A stretch of DNA of 64,000 nt from Dictyostelium firmibasis (Eukaryota; Evosea; Eumycetozoa; Dictyosteliales; Dictyosteliaceae), in contig CM069766.1 in assembly GCA_036169595.1 (NCBI GenBank), positions 4,072,501 to 4,136,500 on the forward strand, given 5' to 3'. The position numbers and the translations under genes were made by a program. Each line of letters starts with the position of its first letter. Position 1 is the stretch's first letter. The notes under the pieces were generated by a model. That model did no database searches. It was not told the origin of the DNA and was given only the letters and a program-made list of their open reading frames with translations. Below are positions 50,257 to 63,018 of the stretch, piece after piece.

Positions 50257-51998
50257 TTAATCTTTGGAAATATAAAATTTATTTCTTTTTATATTATCAT
50301 CAAGTGATAATGCTTCTTTGTTAATTGTACTAAATTGGATAAATTAAAAATAAAAAAAAATTAGTATGTGGGTTGTTTTTTTTTTTTTAAAAAAAAAAAA
50401 ATACATACTCTAAGAATGTTTTTCCTCTATTTTCTAAGGATTTTGGAACATAATCTTTTTCATCCTCTTCATTCTTTGATTTTTTTAATCTTTCCTCTTC
50501 TCTTTGTAAACCACTTTGTTTCATTTCTTCAAGTCTTTTTCTTTTCTCTTCTTCACTTAAACCACCGCCATTACCACCACCATTTGATGAGGAAGATCTA
50601 GAATTTGAAATTGAAGGAGGGGCAATATCCTCATAATCATTTCTATTTCTCTTTTTATTTGGTGAATCACTATGGTCTCTATCCCTATATCTTGAGTCTT
50701 CTCTTCTTTTATCAATGTAGTTTGTCTTTTCATCTCTTTTGTTTCTATCATAATTTCTATCTCCATATCTATCATCTCTTCTATCTCTATTTTCTTCATC
50801 AATGGTACCTCTTCTATCGCGGTGGTCTCTATCTCTATATCTATCGTCTCTTCTCTCTTGATGATAATCATCCCTATCTCTATTTCTATCATCTCTTCTA
50901 TCTCTATCTTTATCTCTGTCATCTCTTCTCTCTTGATTATAATGATCTCTATCTCTATTTCTATCATCTCTTCTATCATATTGGTCCCTATTTCTTTCTC
51001 TTTCTCTATCTCTATCTCTGTCTCTATCATCCCTTCTATCTCTATCTCTATCTCTGTCTCTATCATGATGATCTCTGTCTCTGTCTCTATTATGATGATC
51101 TCTGTCTCTATCATAATGATCTCTATCTCTATATCTATCATCTCTTTCATCATTTTTAGATCTCTGTTCAATGTGATTATTTGAGTTTTCAATTTTTTTA
51201 TTATCTTGGTCTTTGTATTTATCTTTTTTCTTTTCATTATCATTATCATTATCAGAATCAACATCATGGTCATTGTTATCGTTGTACTCTTTATCTTTTT
51301 TCTTTTTTTCTTTCTTTTCTTTTTTCTCTTTTTTCTCTTTCTTTTCTTTTTTATCTTTTTTTTTTAGTTTCTTTAAAATCTTTTCGGCTTCTTTTTTCTC
51401 TTTTTCAAGTTTTTTCATTTGTAATGGATTGTTGATAATTTTATCGAGTGCTTCTTGTTTCTTTCTCTCTATTACCATTAATGGATCTTCTCTAACAAGT
51501 GTTTTAATATCTTGAGATTTATCATTATTATTTCCACTTGAAGAGGAAAGGAATAATGCACCTGGTAATTGTGCAGCTTTCTTTATAATATCCTCTGCTG
51601 AATCATCTATTTTTTTACCTAATAAATAATCGTCAACTGTTTCTGTTTTTTTCATTGATATTTGAAATGCACCTTCATACATCCAATCCATTTTATTATC
51701 TGGTTTTCTATATAAATATTTGTTTGTTTGTTAAATGTAAGTATTATATAAAAAATAAAAAAACACTCTAATATTATTATTATTATTATTATTATTATAT
51801 TTAATTTACATACTTCCCTGACGCTTCATTAAACTGATTTTTTAAATCTCTTATTTGTTCTTCTTCTCTCATTTCCTTTTTTAATTGGTCAATTTTTTTT
51901 TGTTCTTCTTCTTTTTCTTTTTCTGCTTTCCATACTCTCTCTTGATTTTTCATAGTAGAGACATGCCAACTCTTCTTTGAAAGAAATGATTTACTCAT
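50257..51998 (-). CDS. cwc25: CWC25 homologue, spliceosome step-one factor
   Basis: Three exons, 51998-51814, 51707-50409 and 50329-50257, all in phase, giving 518 aa. The N-terminal Cir-N domain reads SKKSWHVSTMKNQERVWKAE and continues as a coiled coil. The next exon gives KMDWMYEGAF and DDYLLGKKID, the conserved CWC25 core (human LDWMYQGP, EYLLGRPID). The small last exon encodes SLDDNIKRNKFYISKD, matching the family's conserved C-terminus (EERINRNKHYIQ), which strongly supports both splice joins. Between them lies a very long Lys/Glu block and an Arg-Asp/Asp-Arg-rich segment (about 50,680-51,160), as in many splicing factors. CWC25 acts after Prp2 to promote the first transesterification. 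Confidence 0.93.
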
Positions 51999-52956
51999 TT
52001 TTTAATAACTGTATATGTATTTTGATATGTATGTGTAATATGTGTATAAATAATTGATATAGCTATTTATTATTATAATTATTATTGTTACTTAATATAT
52101 ATTTTATATTTATAATAAACGTTTTTAAGTTAGGTTTTTTTTAAATTTTTTTTTTTTGTATTTTTTTTTGAAAAACATTGTTTTTTTTTTTTTTTTTCAC
52201 CCATTGACGAAAATCACACAAAAAAAAAATAAATAATAAAACAAATAGAAGATCAATTGATTTTATATTATTTTGTTTTATTTTATAGTTAAAATGGATT
52301 AAAATAAATAAAAAAACGATTAAAAAATAAATAACCAATAAAAAAAAACTTTAAAAATACAATCAATTAAAATGATGATATAATATATTGTTAATACTAT
52401 TATTAATTAAAGAATTCAGAAATTTATTAGAGTTAAATATAATAATCGTTTCTTATTTTTTTCAACACCACAATTTATAAAAAAAAAACAAAAAATTGAT
52501 TCTAATAATAGAATTCAGTTTATATTTATATGTATAAAAATTTATTAGAAATTGAAAAGACAAACACTAATAAAGCCATTGAGTGTTCAATTACAACATA
52601 TAACTACCACATTTTTTAAAACACTTTATTATAAATCAATTGCCATAAATTGTATTATTTAAAAAATAAAAAAAATAAAAAATAAAAAAATAAAAAATTA
52701 AAAGTTGAATCATTATTTTTCTTATTTTTTTTTATTTCCATGTGTTTATTTCTATAAAATTTTGATTTAAATAATAGTCAAAATATATTCAACAGTTCAA
52801 AACCATAATGAAGTGGATTTATAACCCTTATTTCTTTTTTTTTTTTTTTTTGTTTGTTTTATTATAAAAACCATCCAATGATAACTCATCAGACACACAA
52901 CCCACATACAAACTCTTTTCAAATACACAAGTGCACTTGTGGGATATCTTCATAAT

Positions 52957-52989
<33 letters not shown>

Positions 52990-55276
52990 CTAAAATTAAA
53001 ACACACAAACATAATTTACCAAATGTGTTAAATGTCGCACCCTATTTATATTTAATTATTATTATTATTTTTTCTATTTTTTTTAACATACACACACATT
53101 GACCACCCACAAATTATTTTTCTTAAATATGATAAATAATTTCAATAACAATAATAATAATAATATTAATAATAATAATAATAATAATAATTAAAATAAT
53201 AAAAAAAATAACAACACCAATATCATCAAACATTTTTTTTTATTTTCTCTTTAAATTTTTTTCTTTTTTTTTTTTTTTTTAAAATTTTTTTTTTTTTATT
53301 TATTTATTTAAGACAAATATACTTTTTTTTTTTTTTTTAATTGTGGTGTTAATATATAGTTATACTATATAACAGTGTCTATTCATACTATTGTTTGATG
53401 TAGATTGGACACTCATAATACACAATTTATATGTAAAAGTATATCAAATAATATTATTGTTTTTTTTTGTTTTTTTTTTTAAAATAAAAACAAAATATAC
53501 ATAAAAAAAAAAAAAAAGAATTTACTTTCACCTGTAAATAAATAGATAATTCTCAAATATAATTGGTTTAAATAAAAAAAAAAAAAAAAAAATATAGAAA
53601 TCCGAATAAGGTAATATAAAATAAAAATAATAAAATTTAAAATAAAAAATAAAAAATAAAAAAAAATAAAATTAAAAAATTAGGGAACAGAATTTTTTTT
53701 TATTTTAAAAAAAAAAAAAAAAGAAGAGAACCTTATTATAGTATTTATAAATATTATTTCATTATTACTATTAGTAATTTTATATATATTGAAAATCCGA
53801 GAGAAAACAAAAATTAGCGGAAATAATATTTAAAGAAACAATCGAATAATAAAAATGGTAATTTATTAAAAATATATGTGTGTTGTTAAAATATATATAT
53901 ATTTTCTTTTTATATGCATCGTTGTTATTCTTGTATGTGTGCACTTGGAAAATTATTTTAATTTTTTTTTTTTTTTTTTTTTTTAAAAAAAATAATCTTC
54001 TTAAAAATGCAGATATAACAAGATTCATATTAAATATTACATATAAATCATTTTAATATGTAGATCTTTGTTTTTTTTTGTTTCTCTTTTTCTTTTCTTT
54101 ATTTTTTTTGTTTTGCTTTTTTTTTCCTTTTCTTTTATTTTTTTTATTTTTTTTCCTTTTCTGTTCGTTTATTTAAACTTTTTTTTTTTTTATTTTTTTT
54201 CATTTTTTTTTATTTTTTTATTTTATCAACCTCAACTGTGTCAATTATTGACCAATATTTTAATTTCAATTAATACCAATCCAATTCAATCCAATCCAAA
54301 AGATTTTTCCTTTATTTAATTCCTTTTTTTTTTATTTTTTTTATTTTTTTGTTTTCATTTAATGTGTTTTTTAGGGTTAAAATTTTAATAAAAAATTGTT
54401 ATTTTGTTTGACTTGTATGTATACAAATTAAATGTAAAATCCTTAATAATTTAATTTTTTTCTTTTAATTTTTTTTGTTTCAAAAAAAAAAAAAGAGGTG
54501 TATAAAAATTTTATTTTATTTACATAGTGAAATTAACAATTGTTTGGAAAATAAAAATAATAAAAAAATTAAGAGAAAAAAAAAAAAAAAGAGATTAATC
54601 CCAAATTAATCTCAAAATTTTTAATGAATACATATTTTATAAAAGAAAAAAAAACTTTTGTGGGCAATTTTGTTTTTTTTTATCTTTTTTTTTTTTAAAT
54701 GAAACTGTGATATTTTAATTGGAATATAACACTACATACTTTTTGTTTATTAAAAATTATAATTTTGTTTTTTTTGGAATTTTTTTTTATTAAAAAAAAC
54801 CACACACACTTCACCAAACAAAGACACCTAACCACACCCACAATTTTACATCCACTTTTTTTTATCTTTATTTTCATTTTTTTTTAGATATCACAGATTC
54901 ACAATATATTTTAAATTGTTTTTGACCCACCCCCAAACATACTCACTCCAATAAAAACAAATTTGTTATTATTGTGTTTATTTATAATGTGCATGTATGT
55001 GCGTTCTAATAAAAATTTAGATAACAACCACCCTTTATCACTTTTTTTTATTCTAATTTCAGTAATAGAAAATTTTAACTTATAATTTTAATAACAAAAA
55101 AAAATTATTATCATTATTATTTTTTTTTTTTATTTTATTTTTTTTATTTTTTTTTTATTTTTTTTTTAATTTCTAATAATTATTTTGATTATAATTAAGT
55201 TACATAATATTAATCTACTTTAAATTAATATTGCTCCCATCAATAATAGTTTGACTTCTTTTTCAAAGATTCAAAT
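51999..55276. other. 3.3-kb divergent intergenic region with CA-rich boxes
   Basis: This is the largest gap in the window, between the divergent cwc25 and HECT ligase genes. Most is A/T runs. Several C-rich/A-rich boxes stand out: 52,890-52,942 (CACACAACCCACAT; CTTGTGGGAT), 53,092-53,112 (GACCACCCACAAAT), 54,805-54,856 (CACACACTTCACC; CACACCCACAATTT) and 54,925-54,940 (GACCCACCCCCAAAC). They resemble CA-rich developmental elements and the upstream element of small RNA genes in this organism. No open frame was supported. Confidence 0.55.
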
Positions 55277-55464
55277 TTGATGAGTGGTGAGGATTCTTGG
55301 TTTGATTTAGTTTTAAAAAACAACGAATTTTTTACCAATAACTATCAAATTAATTTATTCCTATTATTATTAAATATTTTATTGGTTATTTCAATTTTAA
55401 AGTTAATATTCAATATGTTTAATTTGAATATATTTGGACTAGGTAATTTAATTAGCAATTCAAA

Positions 55465-55495
<31 letters not shown>

Positions 55496-56706
55496 AATAC
55501 CACCAATAATAGTAGCAATACAAATAGTAGCATTAGAAATAGTAACATTACAAATAGTAGTCAAATGGAATTAATAAATAACAATAGTATTTTAAATAGT
55601 AGTGAATCATTTTTAATTTCAAAGAAAAAAGAAAATATGAAAAGTTTATCAAATGATAGAGTTGGTAGTGGATTATATTCAATTGTGTCTGGTAATGGTA
55701 TAGTTGGAAATATTGGAGATGTTGGAGAGGATTTTTGTTTTCAAGTTTCATCATACCATAAGGATGGTGTTAGAAAGAAACAAGGTGGGGATATAATATC
55801 GGTAAATATTCAAGGATGTGATTATCAAAACATTGAAGAACAAATTAAATCGAGAGTAATCGATAGAATGAATGGTTGTCATTTAGTTTATTACAACGTT
55901 TCAAAAAGTGGAAATTATTTAATTTCAGTATTCGTAAATCAAGTACCTGTTGTTGGTAGCCCTTTTAAAGTTTTCGTTTCACCAATTCCCTATTCTGTTA
56001 ATATTAAACAAAAACTATCACATTCATCCTCTTCAGCTTCGTCATCGTCCTCTTCCTCAGTTTTTCAGCCACCATCACCATCATTAAACAATCAAATTAT
56101 TGCAGGTAATCAAATCACTTGTGAGATTTCACCGACTAGAGTATCATCACATATTATAAATGATAAAATTGATCTATCAATTTTTATAAAAGAAAATGGA
56201 ATTTTAAAGAAAACAAATGTCGAGATAAATTCAGAAATTTTAAATTCAATAAACAATAGTAATAGTAGCAACAGTAATAGTGGTGATTCATCTTCATTTT
56301 CATCAAATAGCAATAATAGGATGATTAATGATTTTGAATCGATGATGATTTGTAAATTTAGATTAACAAAAAGTGGTGAATATATTTTGGAGGGATCAAC
56401 AACTGGGATTTTGGTTTTTAGTAAAACAATTACCGTCATTCCTGGTCCTGTGTCTTTTAAATATTCACAATTAATTTGGGATGGTAAAGAGTTAATTTCT
56501 GAGAATAAATTATTCATTTTAAAAGATAATCAAAATAATAGCAATGGATCAACATTTCAAAAATCGAATACACCACCGGAGTTTAAATTTATAATTGAAA
56601 CAAAAGATAAATTTGGTAATATTAATCAAAATTTAAATAGTGTTAATGACTTTAAATTTTATTTAAAAAAATCATTGTCACCAATTTTATTAAATAGCAA
56701 CAATAA

Positions 56707-56798
<92 letters not shown>

Positions 56799-58780
56799 GT
56801 AATGAATATATTGATAATAATTATAAAAATACCAACAACAGCAATGAAGAAAATGAAAACGAAAAAGAAAAAGAAAAAAAACAATTAGAATTTTCTGATG
56901 AAAATAAAAGTAATAGCAATAGCAATAATAGTAATAATGGCGAAGATTTCGAAAAGGATTTAATTGAAATATCACCCAATTCGATCAATTACAATAAACA
57001 AGGTAGTATTTCATTTACATTCAATGGTGATCAACAGAATCAAGTTGCATGGTATTGTTTTTGTGTGAAAATTAATGATGACCCAATTTTAAATAGCCCA
57101 TTCATTTTGGCAACAATTAAAGAAAAAGACTTTCAATCACTTTCGAATTTTTATGTAAATGGAAAAGCTTCATTTAATTGTCAAATTGAAAAAAATGGCA
57201 AATTAACAAATACTTCTTTATATTTAACACAAAATGTAACTACCACTTTAAGTAAATAAAAATAATAATAATAAAAAAGAAAGAATAATAAATTAATTGT
57301 TTTAATTATTTTTTTTTTTTTTTTTTTTTTGTAGAAAATTGAAATTATAGAAAGTTATTATTTTATGAATCTTAAATTATATGAATTTTTAATTAACCCA
57401 ACGGTTCAAATTTTATTAGTTGGTGGTGAATTAGTTATTCAAGATAATAATAGTAAAGTTTATTTAAAGGGTATATCGATGGATCAAAGCTTTTTAATAC
57501 TTTTAACAAGTTTTTACTTTTTTGGATATACAACACATAGTGAACCAAAATTCGATAACAAGGTTAAGTGGTTAAAAGGTAAACTTTGTAAGATTCAAAA
57601 GAAAATAATAACTTTGAAATTAAATATCTCAAGTAGGAGCCAAATTCTAACGGAATCAATTCAAGTTCTAAAACAAATCGACCCAAATGATTTAGTATTG
57701 AGTAGATTATTCGTTAAATTTAATGATGAAGAAGGCATCGACATTGGTGGTATCTCCAAAGAGTGGTTTTCAAACTTTAGTGAAGAATTAGCAAACACTC
57801 CATTGAATGGCTATCATCTATTTCAAGAGTATTCAAATAGTAACAAATATCATCCATCACCTTTCTCCAATTTAATCCCTGAATATAGATCAATCTTTAG
57901 AACATTGGGAAGAATCACAGGTAAATCGATTATTGATAGTATTACAAAAGCTGATAGACATTTTTCCCTACGTTTCACTCCAATCTTTTATAAAATGATT
58001 TTAGGTGAAAAAATAACTTTACAGGATTTAGAGTTAATTGACCCTGCACTCTATAACAATAAAGTAAAACTAATCCTAAATACGCCAATGGATCAAGTTA
58101 ATGAAATTTTGGGTGAACCATTATGTTTTGTTTGTGATATTTATAACCAAAATGAATTATCAAGAAGGTCATCTCTAAATAATAATAATCGGGAATTTAA
58201 AATTCAACCACAACAAATTCAAATTATGAAAACTATAAATCTAATACCATTTGGAAATCTTATTAGAGTTACAGATGAGAATAAATTGGAATATTTAGAA
58301 CTATGGGTTAATAGTTTATTTTATAATGGTGTTAAAACTCAAATCGAAGAATACAAAGAAGGTTTATTCCAAATGATACCACATTCAATATTATCGATTT
58401 TCAATTGGAAAGAGTTGGAAATGTTAATCTGTGGTAGGGAAAGAATTAATTTAGAGGATTTGAAACAACATTCTTCATTCACTGGTTACTTTAATCAAAC
58501 ACTAATCGATGAATTTTGGTCAATTGTTTATGGTTTTAATGAGGATGAAAAGAAGTCATTAATTAAATTTGTCACTGGCTCCTCATCGGTTCCATTGGGT
58601 GGATTCTATCAACTTTGCCCTCATTTCACCATTAATCTAACTCCCCCTATCCAAAATGGTGTAAATAGATTACCAATATCTCATACTTGTTTCAATAGGC
58701 TAGATATACCTATCAATTGCTTAACTTTTAAAAATTTAAAATTAGCAATTACTGAAGGCGATGGTTTTTCATTAGTTTGA
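55277..58780 (+). CDS. Membrane-anchored filamin-repeat HECT E3 ubiquitin ligase (AREL1-like)
   Basis: Two exons, most simply 55277-57235 and 57335-58780 (phase 0), giving 1,134 aa. A second valid join (donor GTAAAT at 57,251 with acceptor ATTATAG at 57,350) also keeps the frame, so a few junction residues are uncertain. Domains: hydrophobic helix at about residues 25-52; filamin/ABP280-type repeat at about 152-240 (SGNYLISVFVNQVPVVGSPF); Asn-rich linkers; HECT domain at about 760-1134 with TGKSIIDS, FTTGSS-like VTGSSSVPLGGF, and the catalytic Cys at 1105 in LPISHTCFNRLDIP, 29 residues from the end. This order matches human AREL1 (membrane segment, filamin repeat, HECT), which ubiquitinates cytosolic pro-apoptotic proteins. 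Targets in an amoeba are unknown. The catalytic residues look intact. Confidence 0.88.
56697..56800 (+). repeat. Coding (AAT)n tract, poly-Asn in the HECT ligase
   Basis: About 33 mostly AAT codons in frame between the filamin-type repeats and the end of exon 1 of the HECT ligase gene. Minus-strand frames through it (poly-Tyr/Ile) are artefacts. Confidence 0.9.
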
Positions 58781-59009
58781 ACTAATAAAAAAAAAAATCA
58801 ATAAAATATTTTTTAAAAAAATAATTGGTCAAAAAAAAAAAAAAAAATTTTAAAAAAATAAAAAAAATGCAACCTGGTGGTTTGATATCTTTTTTTTTTT
58901 TTTTTAATTTTTTTCGATAACTCTCAGTTTTTTTTATAACAACAATTTTTTTTTATTTTTATTTTTATTTTTATTTTTTTGGTCTATTTTTTAATTTTTA
59001 GTTTTGTTT

Positions 59010-60149
59010 ATGGCAATAAAATATAATGATATAGAAGAAAGAGAAGAAATCGAGGATGACTTAGCTAGATATGTTGATGGTGCATCTAATGAAAATAATA
59101 ATGTAATAATATCCTCTGATCAATATAAACATAAATATGATGAAAATATTCAATTAAATAATAATGATAATAATAAAAATAATAATAATAGCTATAACGA
59201 CAACTATCAAGATATAAAATTAAATGATTTAAATACAAACAATAATAAAAACAACGAAGAAGATTATTATATAAATCAAAGTATAATATCAAGAATATAT
59301 TATTTTTTTAAAGATCAACCATCATCTTTATACAACACAGTTCATTGTGCGATTGGTTTTCTTTTTATTTTTTTTGGTTATTCACCAACTCAAAGTTTAA
59401 TTACAAATTTACATCAAAATAATGGTTCTATTGGTTTAGCATTATTATATTTTTCATTTGCAATTGGTTGTTTTATTGCACCTGTAGTTTTAAAAAAAAT
59501 TGGTTTGATGTAAGGAGAGACAGAGAGAGATATATAATCAATTTTATTATTATTTTTTTTTTTTTAAAAAAAAATTCTAACCTTTTTTTCTTATTTTGGG
59601 AAAATAAAAAAAAATAAAGTAAATCATTAACTATTGCAGGAATAACATATGGGATTTTTATATTTTGTTCGATAACAGGTGTAGCAGTATTGGAGGGATT
59701 GTTTTTACCAGCATCAATATTGATTGGATTTGGAGCAGGTTTATTATGGACAAGTCAACCAGTTTATGTTTCAAGAAATGCACCAACTGAAAAAGAATTG
59801 GGACTTTATTCAGGTATGTTCCAAACCATCTATTCAATAGGGTCAATTGTAGGAAATGCCATTAGTGGTACTTTACAAAATGAAGATGTGAATCCAACAA
59901 TTATTCTATCGATTTTAGGTTCATCTACATTTTTTGGTTGTATTATATTAGCATTCTTAAGAAGAGTTGACCCAATTGTACCAACGCCAAGAAAAACTTT
60001 ATCAAAAACATTTACTGGTGCTTTCATGATTTTTAAAGATAGAAAATTTTTATTTTTAATTCCATTATTAATTGTACAAGGTCAATCGTATGTTGGTTTT
60101 TTATTTAAAATTAATTTTCCTTTTTAAATTTTTTTTATTTTCCTTTACT

Positions 60150-60188
<39 letters not shown>

Positions 60189-60853
60189 GAAAAAAAAGTC
60201 AAAGTTATTTTTATGAAACATTTAATGGAATTATTGGATTGGATCGTGTCGGATTCATTAGTGTTACAATGGGTATTGTCTCTGTTATTGGGTCGAGTAT
60301 TTGGGGAAGAGTTCATGATAAAGTAAAGAGTGGTAAAAAGCTATTAGCAATTATAATGGGAATTTTATATTTAATATCGTTGACATTGTTATCGTTTGCC
60401 AATTATTTCGATCAGATTCCAATGTTTTATGTAATTGCAGCTATCAATGGTATGTTTGATTCACTTCAAACCATTTTAATTTTTGTTACTATTGCATCTC
60501 TTTATCCAAATGATAACGTTTCTGCATTTTCTGCCTCAAGATTTTTAATGTCAATTTCAACTGGTATTGCTTTCTTTGTTTTTCATTATCTAAATTTCTT
60601 TGTTGTAATATTTTGGATTTTAGCTTTATTAATTGTCGCTCAGATTTGTTATCATAATCTATTACAAGAGATAAAATCAATGGTTAAATTACCAAATGAT
60701 GATGATTATGATACTCATACCGATATCAATAAATTCAATCTTCAAAATCAAAATACTAATAATAATTTCAATGGCAATAATAATGACAATGGTTATGAAT
60801 TAGATTATGATGACACTGAAAGCAATTTATCATTTGATGATAATAAAATTTAA
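59010..60853 (+). CDS. Major facilitator / UNC93-like membrane transporter
   Basis: Three exons, 59010-59509, 59620-60087 and 60199-60853, in phase, giving 540 aa. The acceptor of exon 2 is an unusual one within A-rich DNA (ATAAAG before TAAATC). It is chosen because only it restores the frame and the helix LKKIGLIKSLTIAGITYGIF. After an Asn-rich cytosolic N-terminus (about 105 residues) come about eleven hydrophobic helices. GAGLLWTSQPVYVS and NAPTEKELGLYSGMFQTIYS match the UNC93 family, as does the first helix region (NTVHCAIGFLFIFFGYSPTQ). UNC93 proteins act as channel regulators or trafficking chaperones; the role here is unknown. The tail is Asn/Asp-rich. The upstream TTG codons at 59,004 are not needed. 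Confidence 0.85.
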
Positions 60854-61095
60854 ATTTTTTGTTTTTTTCAATTTTTTTTTTTTTTTTTGTTAATAATTTT
60901 CAAACCAATCAGAGAAAAATAAATTCAAATCCTTCACTTTTGAAACAAGATTGAAATTTTTTCATAAATGATTGAATAATATAAAAAATATTTTAAAAAA
61001 ATAAAATTAAATAAAATAAAAATAAAAAAAAGAAAACCACATATTAATCTGGGATAGGCCATTCTTTAATTGTTTTTTTTTTTTTTAATATTTGT

Positions 61096-61983
61096 TTACA
61101 CTTGAGATTGTGATCTTGATTCCAAGTACTTTTTAAGCTGTGGAGATGATTCATAATGTTTTTTTAAGCAAATGAGTTTTGAATAATCGCCGCTTGGCAT
61201 GATACCCAAGTTTGTAACATAGTCAACTATCACAAAAGCCATAAGGTCAGCATAAGTTTCTTTTTCTCCTGATGCTAAATATTTATTCTGAGAAAGTATA
61301 ATTTCCAAACCATCAAAAATTTTCTTTATTGGATTTTCATTTCTGAATTTTTCTTGTTGTTGTTTGTCCATCTATAATTATTTTTAAAAAATAATAAATA
61401 AATAAAAAAAAATAAAATAAAAAAAAAAGTTATATATCAAAGTAAAGCTGTAATTTGAAAAAAAAACTAATAGTACTTTAAATGAATAATGTAAACAATT
61501 TTCAAGAACCTCCATTATTCCTGCAAAACATTGATGAGCTCTAGCTCTTTCTTCCCTTAATTAAATTTAAGAATTATAAATTTTAAAGATGTGTTAGCAC
61601 TACTATAATAGAAGGAAAAAATAAAATTATGATAATCATTACTTTGTCTTTCCACGAAAGTCATGCTTCTCTGAAATATAATCAACTATGGCAGAGGTTT
61701 GAACGATTTTAAAATCTCCCTCTTGGTAAAGAGGAATTTGTTTAAATAATAATTGCTTTTTTAAATCATCAGTTATTGCTTTTACCTCATTGAAGTTGTA
61801 CTCTTCACCAAGATATTCTAATAAACATCTGGGAAATTGAACTCTTCCACGAACTGGAAACTAGTTATCAAAATACAAAAAGAAAAAAAAAAAAAAAGAA
61901 AAATAAAACAATAAGTAAATGATAAAATAAATAGCATGATTTAATTTCAAGCTAATTACATAGGTTAAAGTTGGTTTGGCCAT
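61096..61983 (-). CDS. Glutathione S-transferase, sigma-like
   Basis: Four exons, 61983-61960, 61860-61643, 61555-61477 and 61371-61096, in phase, giving 198 aa, the normal GST length. The N-terminal thioredoxin-like domain starts MAKPTLTYFPVRGRVQFPR with the catalytic Tyr at residue 8. It contains KQIPLYQEGDFKIVQTSAIV (cis-Pro and the glutathione gamma-glutamyl-binding QTSAI). The helical C-terminal domain ends in the usual ADLMAFVIVDY helix. The enzyme conjugates glutathione to electrophiles or isomerises prostanoid-like substrates. The donor after exon 3 is GTACTA, less usual but the only one that keeps the frame. Confidence 0.92.
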
Positions 61984-62584
61984 TATTTTTAATATATTAA
62001 ACTGGTATAAAAATAAAAAGTACAACTAGTGAATGAATAAAAGAGTGAGTAAAAAAATTTCAAAACATTAAAAAATAAATGTAACAAATTAATTGGGTGT
62101 GTGGGTTCTGTGTGAATTTCAAACAAAAATGAAAAAATAAAAATAATAAATAAATAAATAAATAAATTTGTAGATTGAAAATGAGAATAGGTTATAATAA
62201 AAAAATTTTGACAATAAAAATACAATGATAATAAATTAAAATTAAAAAAAAGAAAAAAAAACTTCTTTCTGCTGTGCAAATGTGTCACTAGTATTTTGTT
62301 TTTTTTTTTGTTTCTTTAATTTTAATATCCAAATTAAAGATAATAAAATAAACCCTAATTTCAAAATGCTACATGGTATGAATTTATGTTTTATATAGTA
62401 TATTTTTTTTTATTTTAAATTTTTTATTGACCAAGAAAAAACCTAGGTTTAAAAATTATAAAAAATGTTAGGGCACAAAATTTCTTATATAAAACTAATA
62501 TAATATGAATAATGATAAGACTACCCACCTTAAGATTATTTTTTTTCTTTTATTATTACATCCATATCATGAATCTTTTTTTCG

Positions 62585-62628
<44 letters not shown>

Positions 62629-62648
62629 TTTATTAAGTTGTTATAAAT
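61984..62648. other. A/T-rich intergenic region
   Basis: Promoter side of the GST gene and 3' side of the next gene. It contains a perfect 12-base palindrome AAACCTAGGTTT near 62,440 and an ATT array at 62,592-62,636. No gene was found. Confidence 0.6.
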
Positions 62649-63018
62649 TTATTGTTTTTTTTCAGCATCTTCACTCATTTTATCGAGATCTTTTTGGGTG
62701 AGGTAGTTATCACCAATGATTGGGAGGTGTTTGAATAAGAATCTTGGTTGGATAAAGTAGAGAGCACCGAGACCTACAAAAAACAATTCAAAAATTGAAA
62801 AAAAATTATAAATATTAAAATTTGCATTCACTACTATCTTGTCCTAGTGGTCTATTTGTGAAATAAAAATAAAAAGAATGAAAAAAAAAACTATATATGT
62901 GTGAAGTTCTCTTACCTAAAGTGATACCCCATGGAGCAAGTTTTGGTCCCCAAACAATACCAAATTTGGTTGAGGTTTTAACTAATTGAGTAGTATCTTT
63001 AATGAGACGACCTAACAT
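62649..63018 (-). CDS. 75-aa single-span mitochondrial-type protein, possibly complex III subunit 10 (QCR10-like)
   Basis: Two exons, 63018-62916 and 62773-62649, in phase, giving MLGRLIKDTTQLVKTSTKF, then WGPKLAPWGITLGLGALYFI, and KHLPIIGDNYLTQKDLDKM. The start is basic; one membrane helix follows at about residues 28-46; the tail is charged. The order (basic N-terminus, P-x-L-x-x-W-G, one helix, then a short K-x-[IL]-P-[IL]-[IL]-G segment) resembles yeast Qcr10 and other QCR10 proteins of the cytochrome bc1 complex. The match is short and made by eye, so another small inner-membrane subunit is possible. The gene itself is well supported by the splice phase and codon use. Confidence 0.75.

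Noticed and set aside
50557-51515. Overlapping Met/Ile-rich, Tyr/Leu-rich and Ser-rich frames at the CWC25 gene
   Set aside because: They come from the Arg-Asp/Lys-Glu repeat codons of the real gene in shifted or antisense frames.
62774-62915. Extra micro-exon in the 75-aa protein gene (ACCACTAGGACAAG, minus strand)
   Set aside because: Direct joining of 62,916 to 62,773 already gives a complete in-phase protein with a continuous membrane helix. Inserting the piece adds a charged break in the helix.
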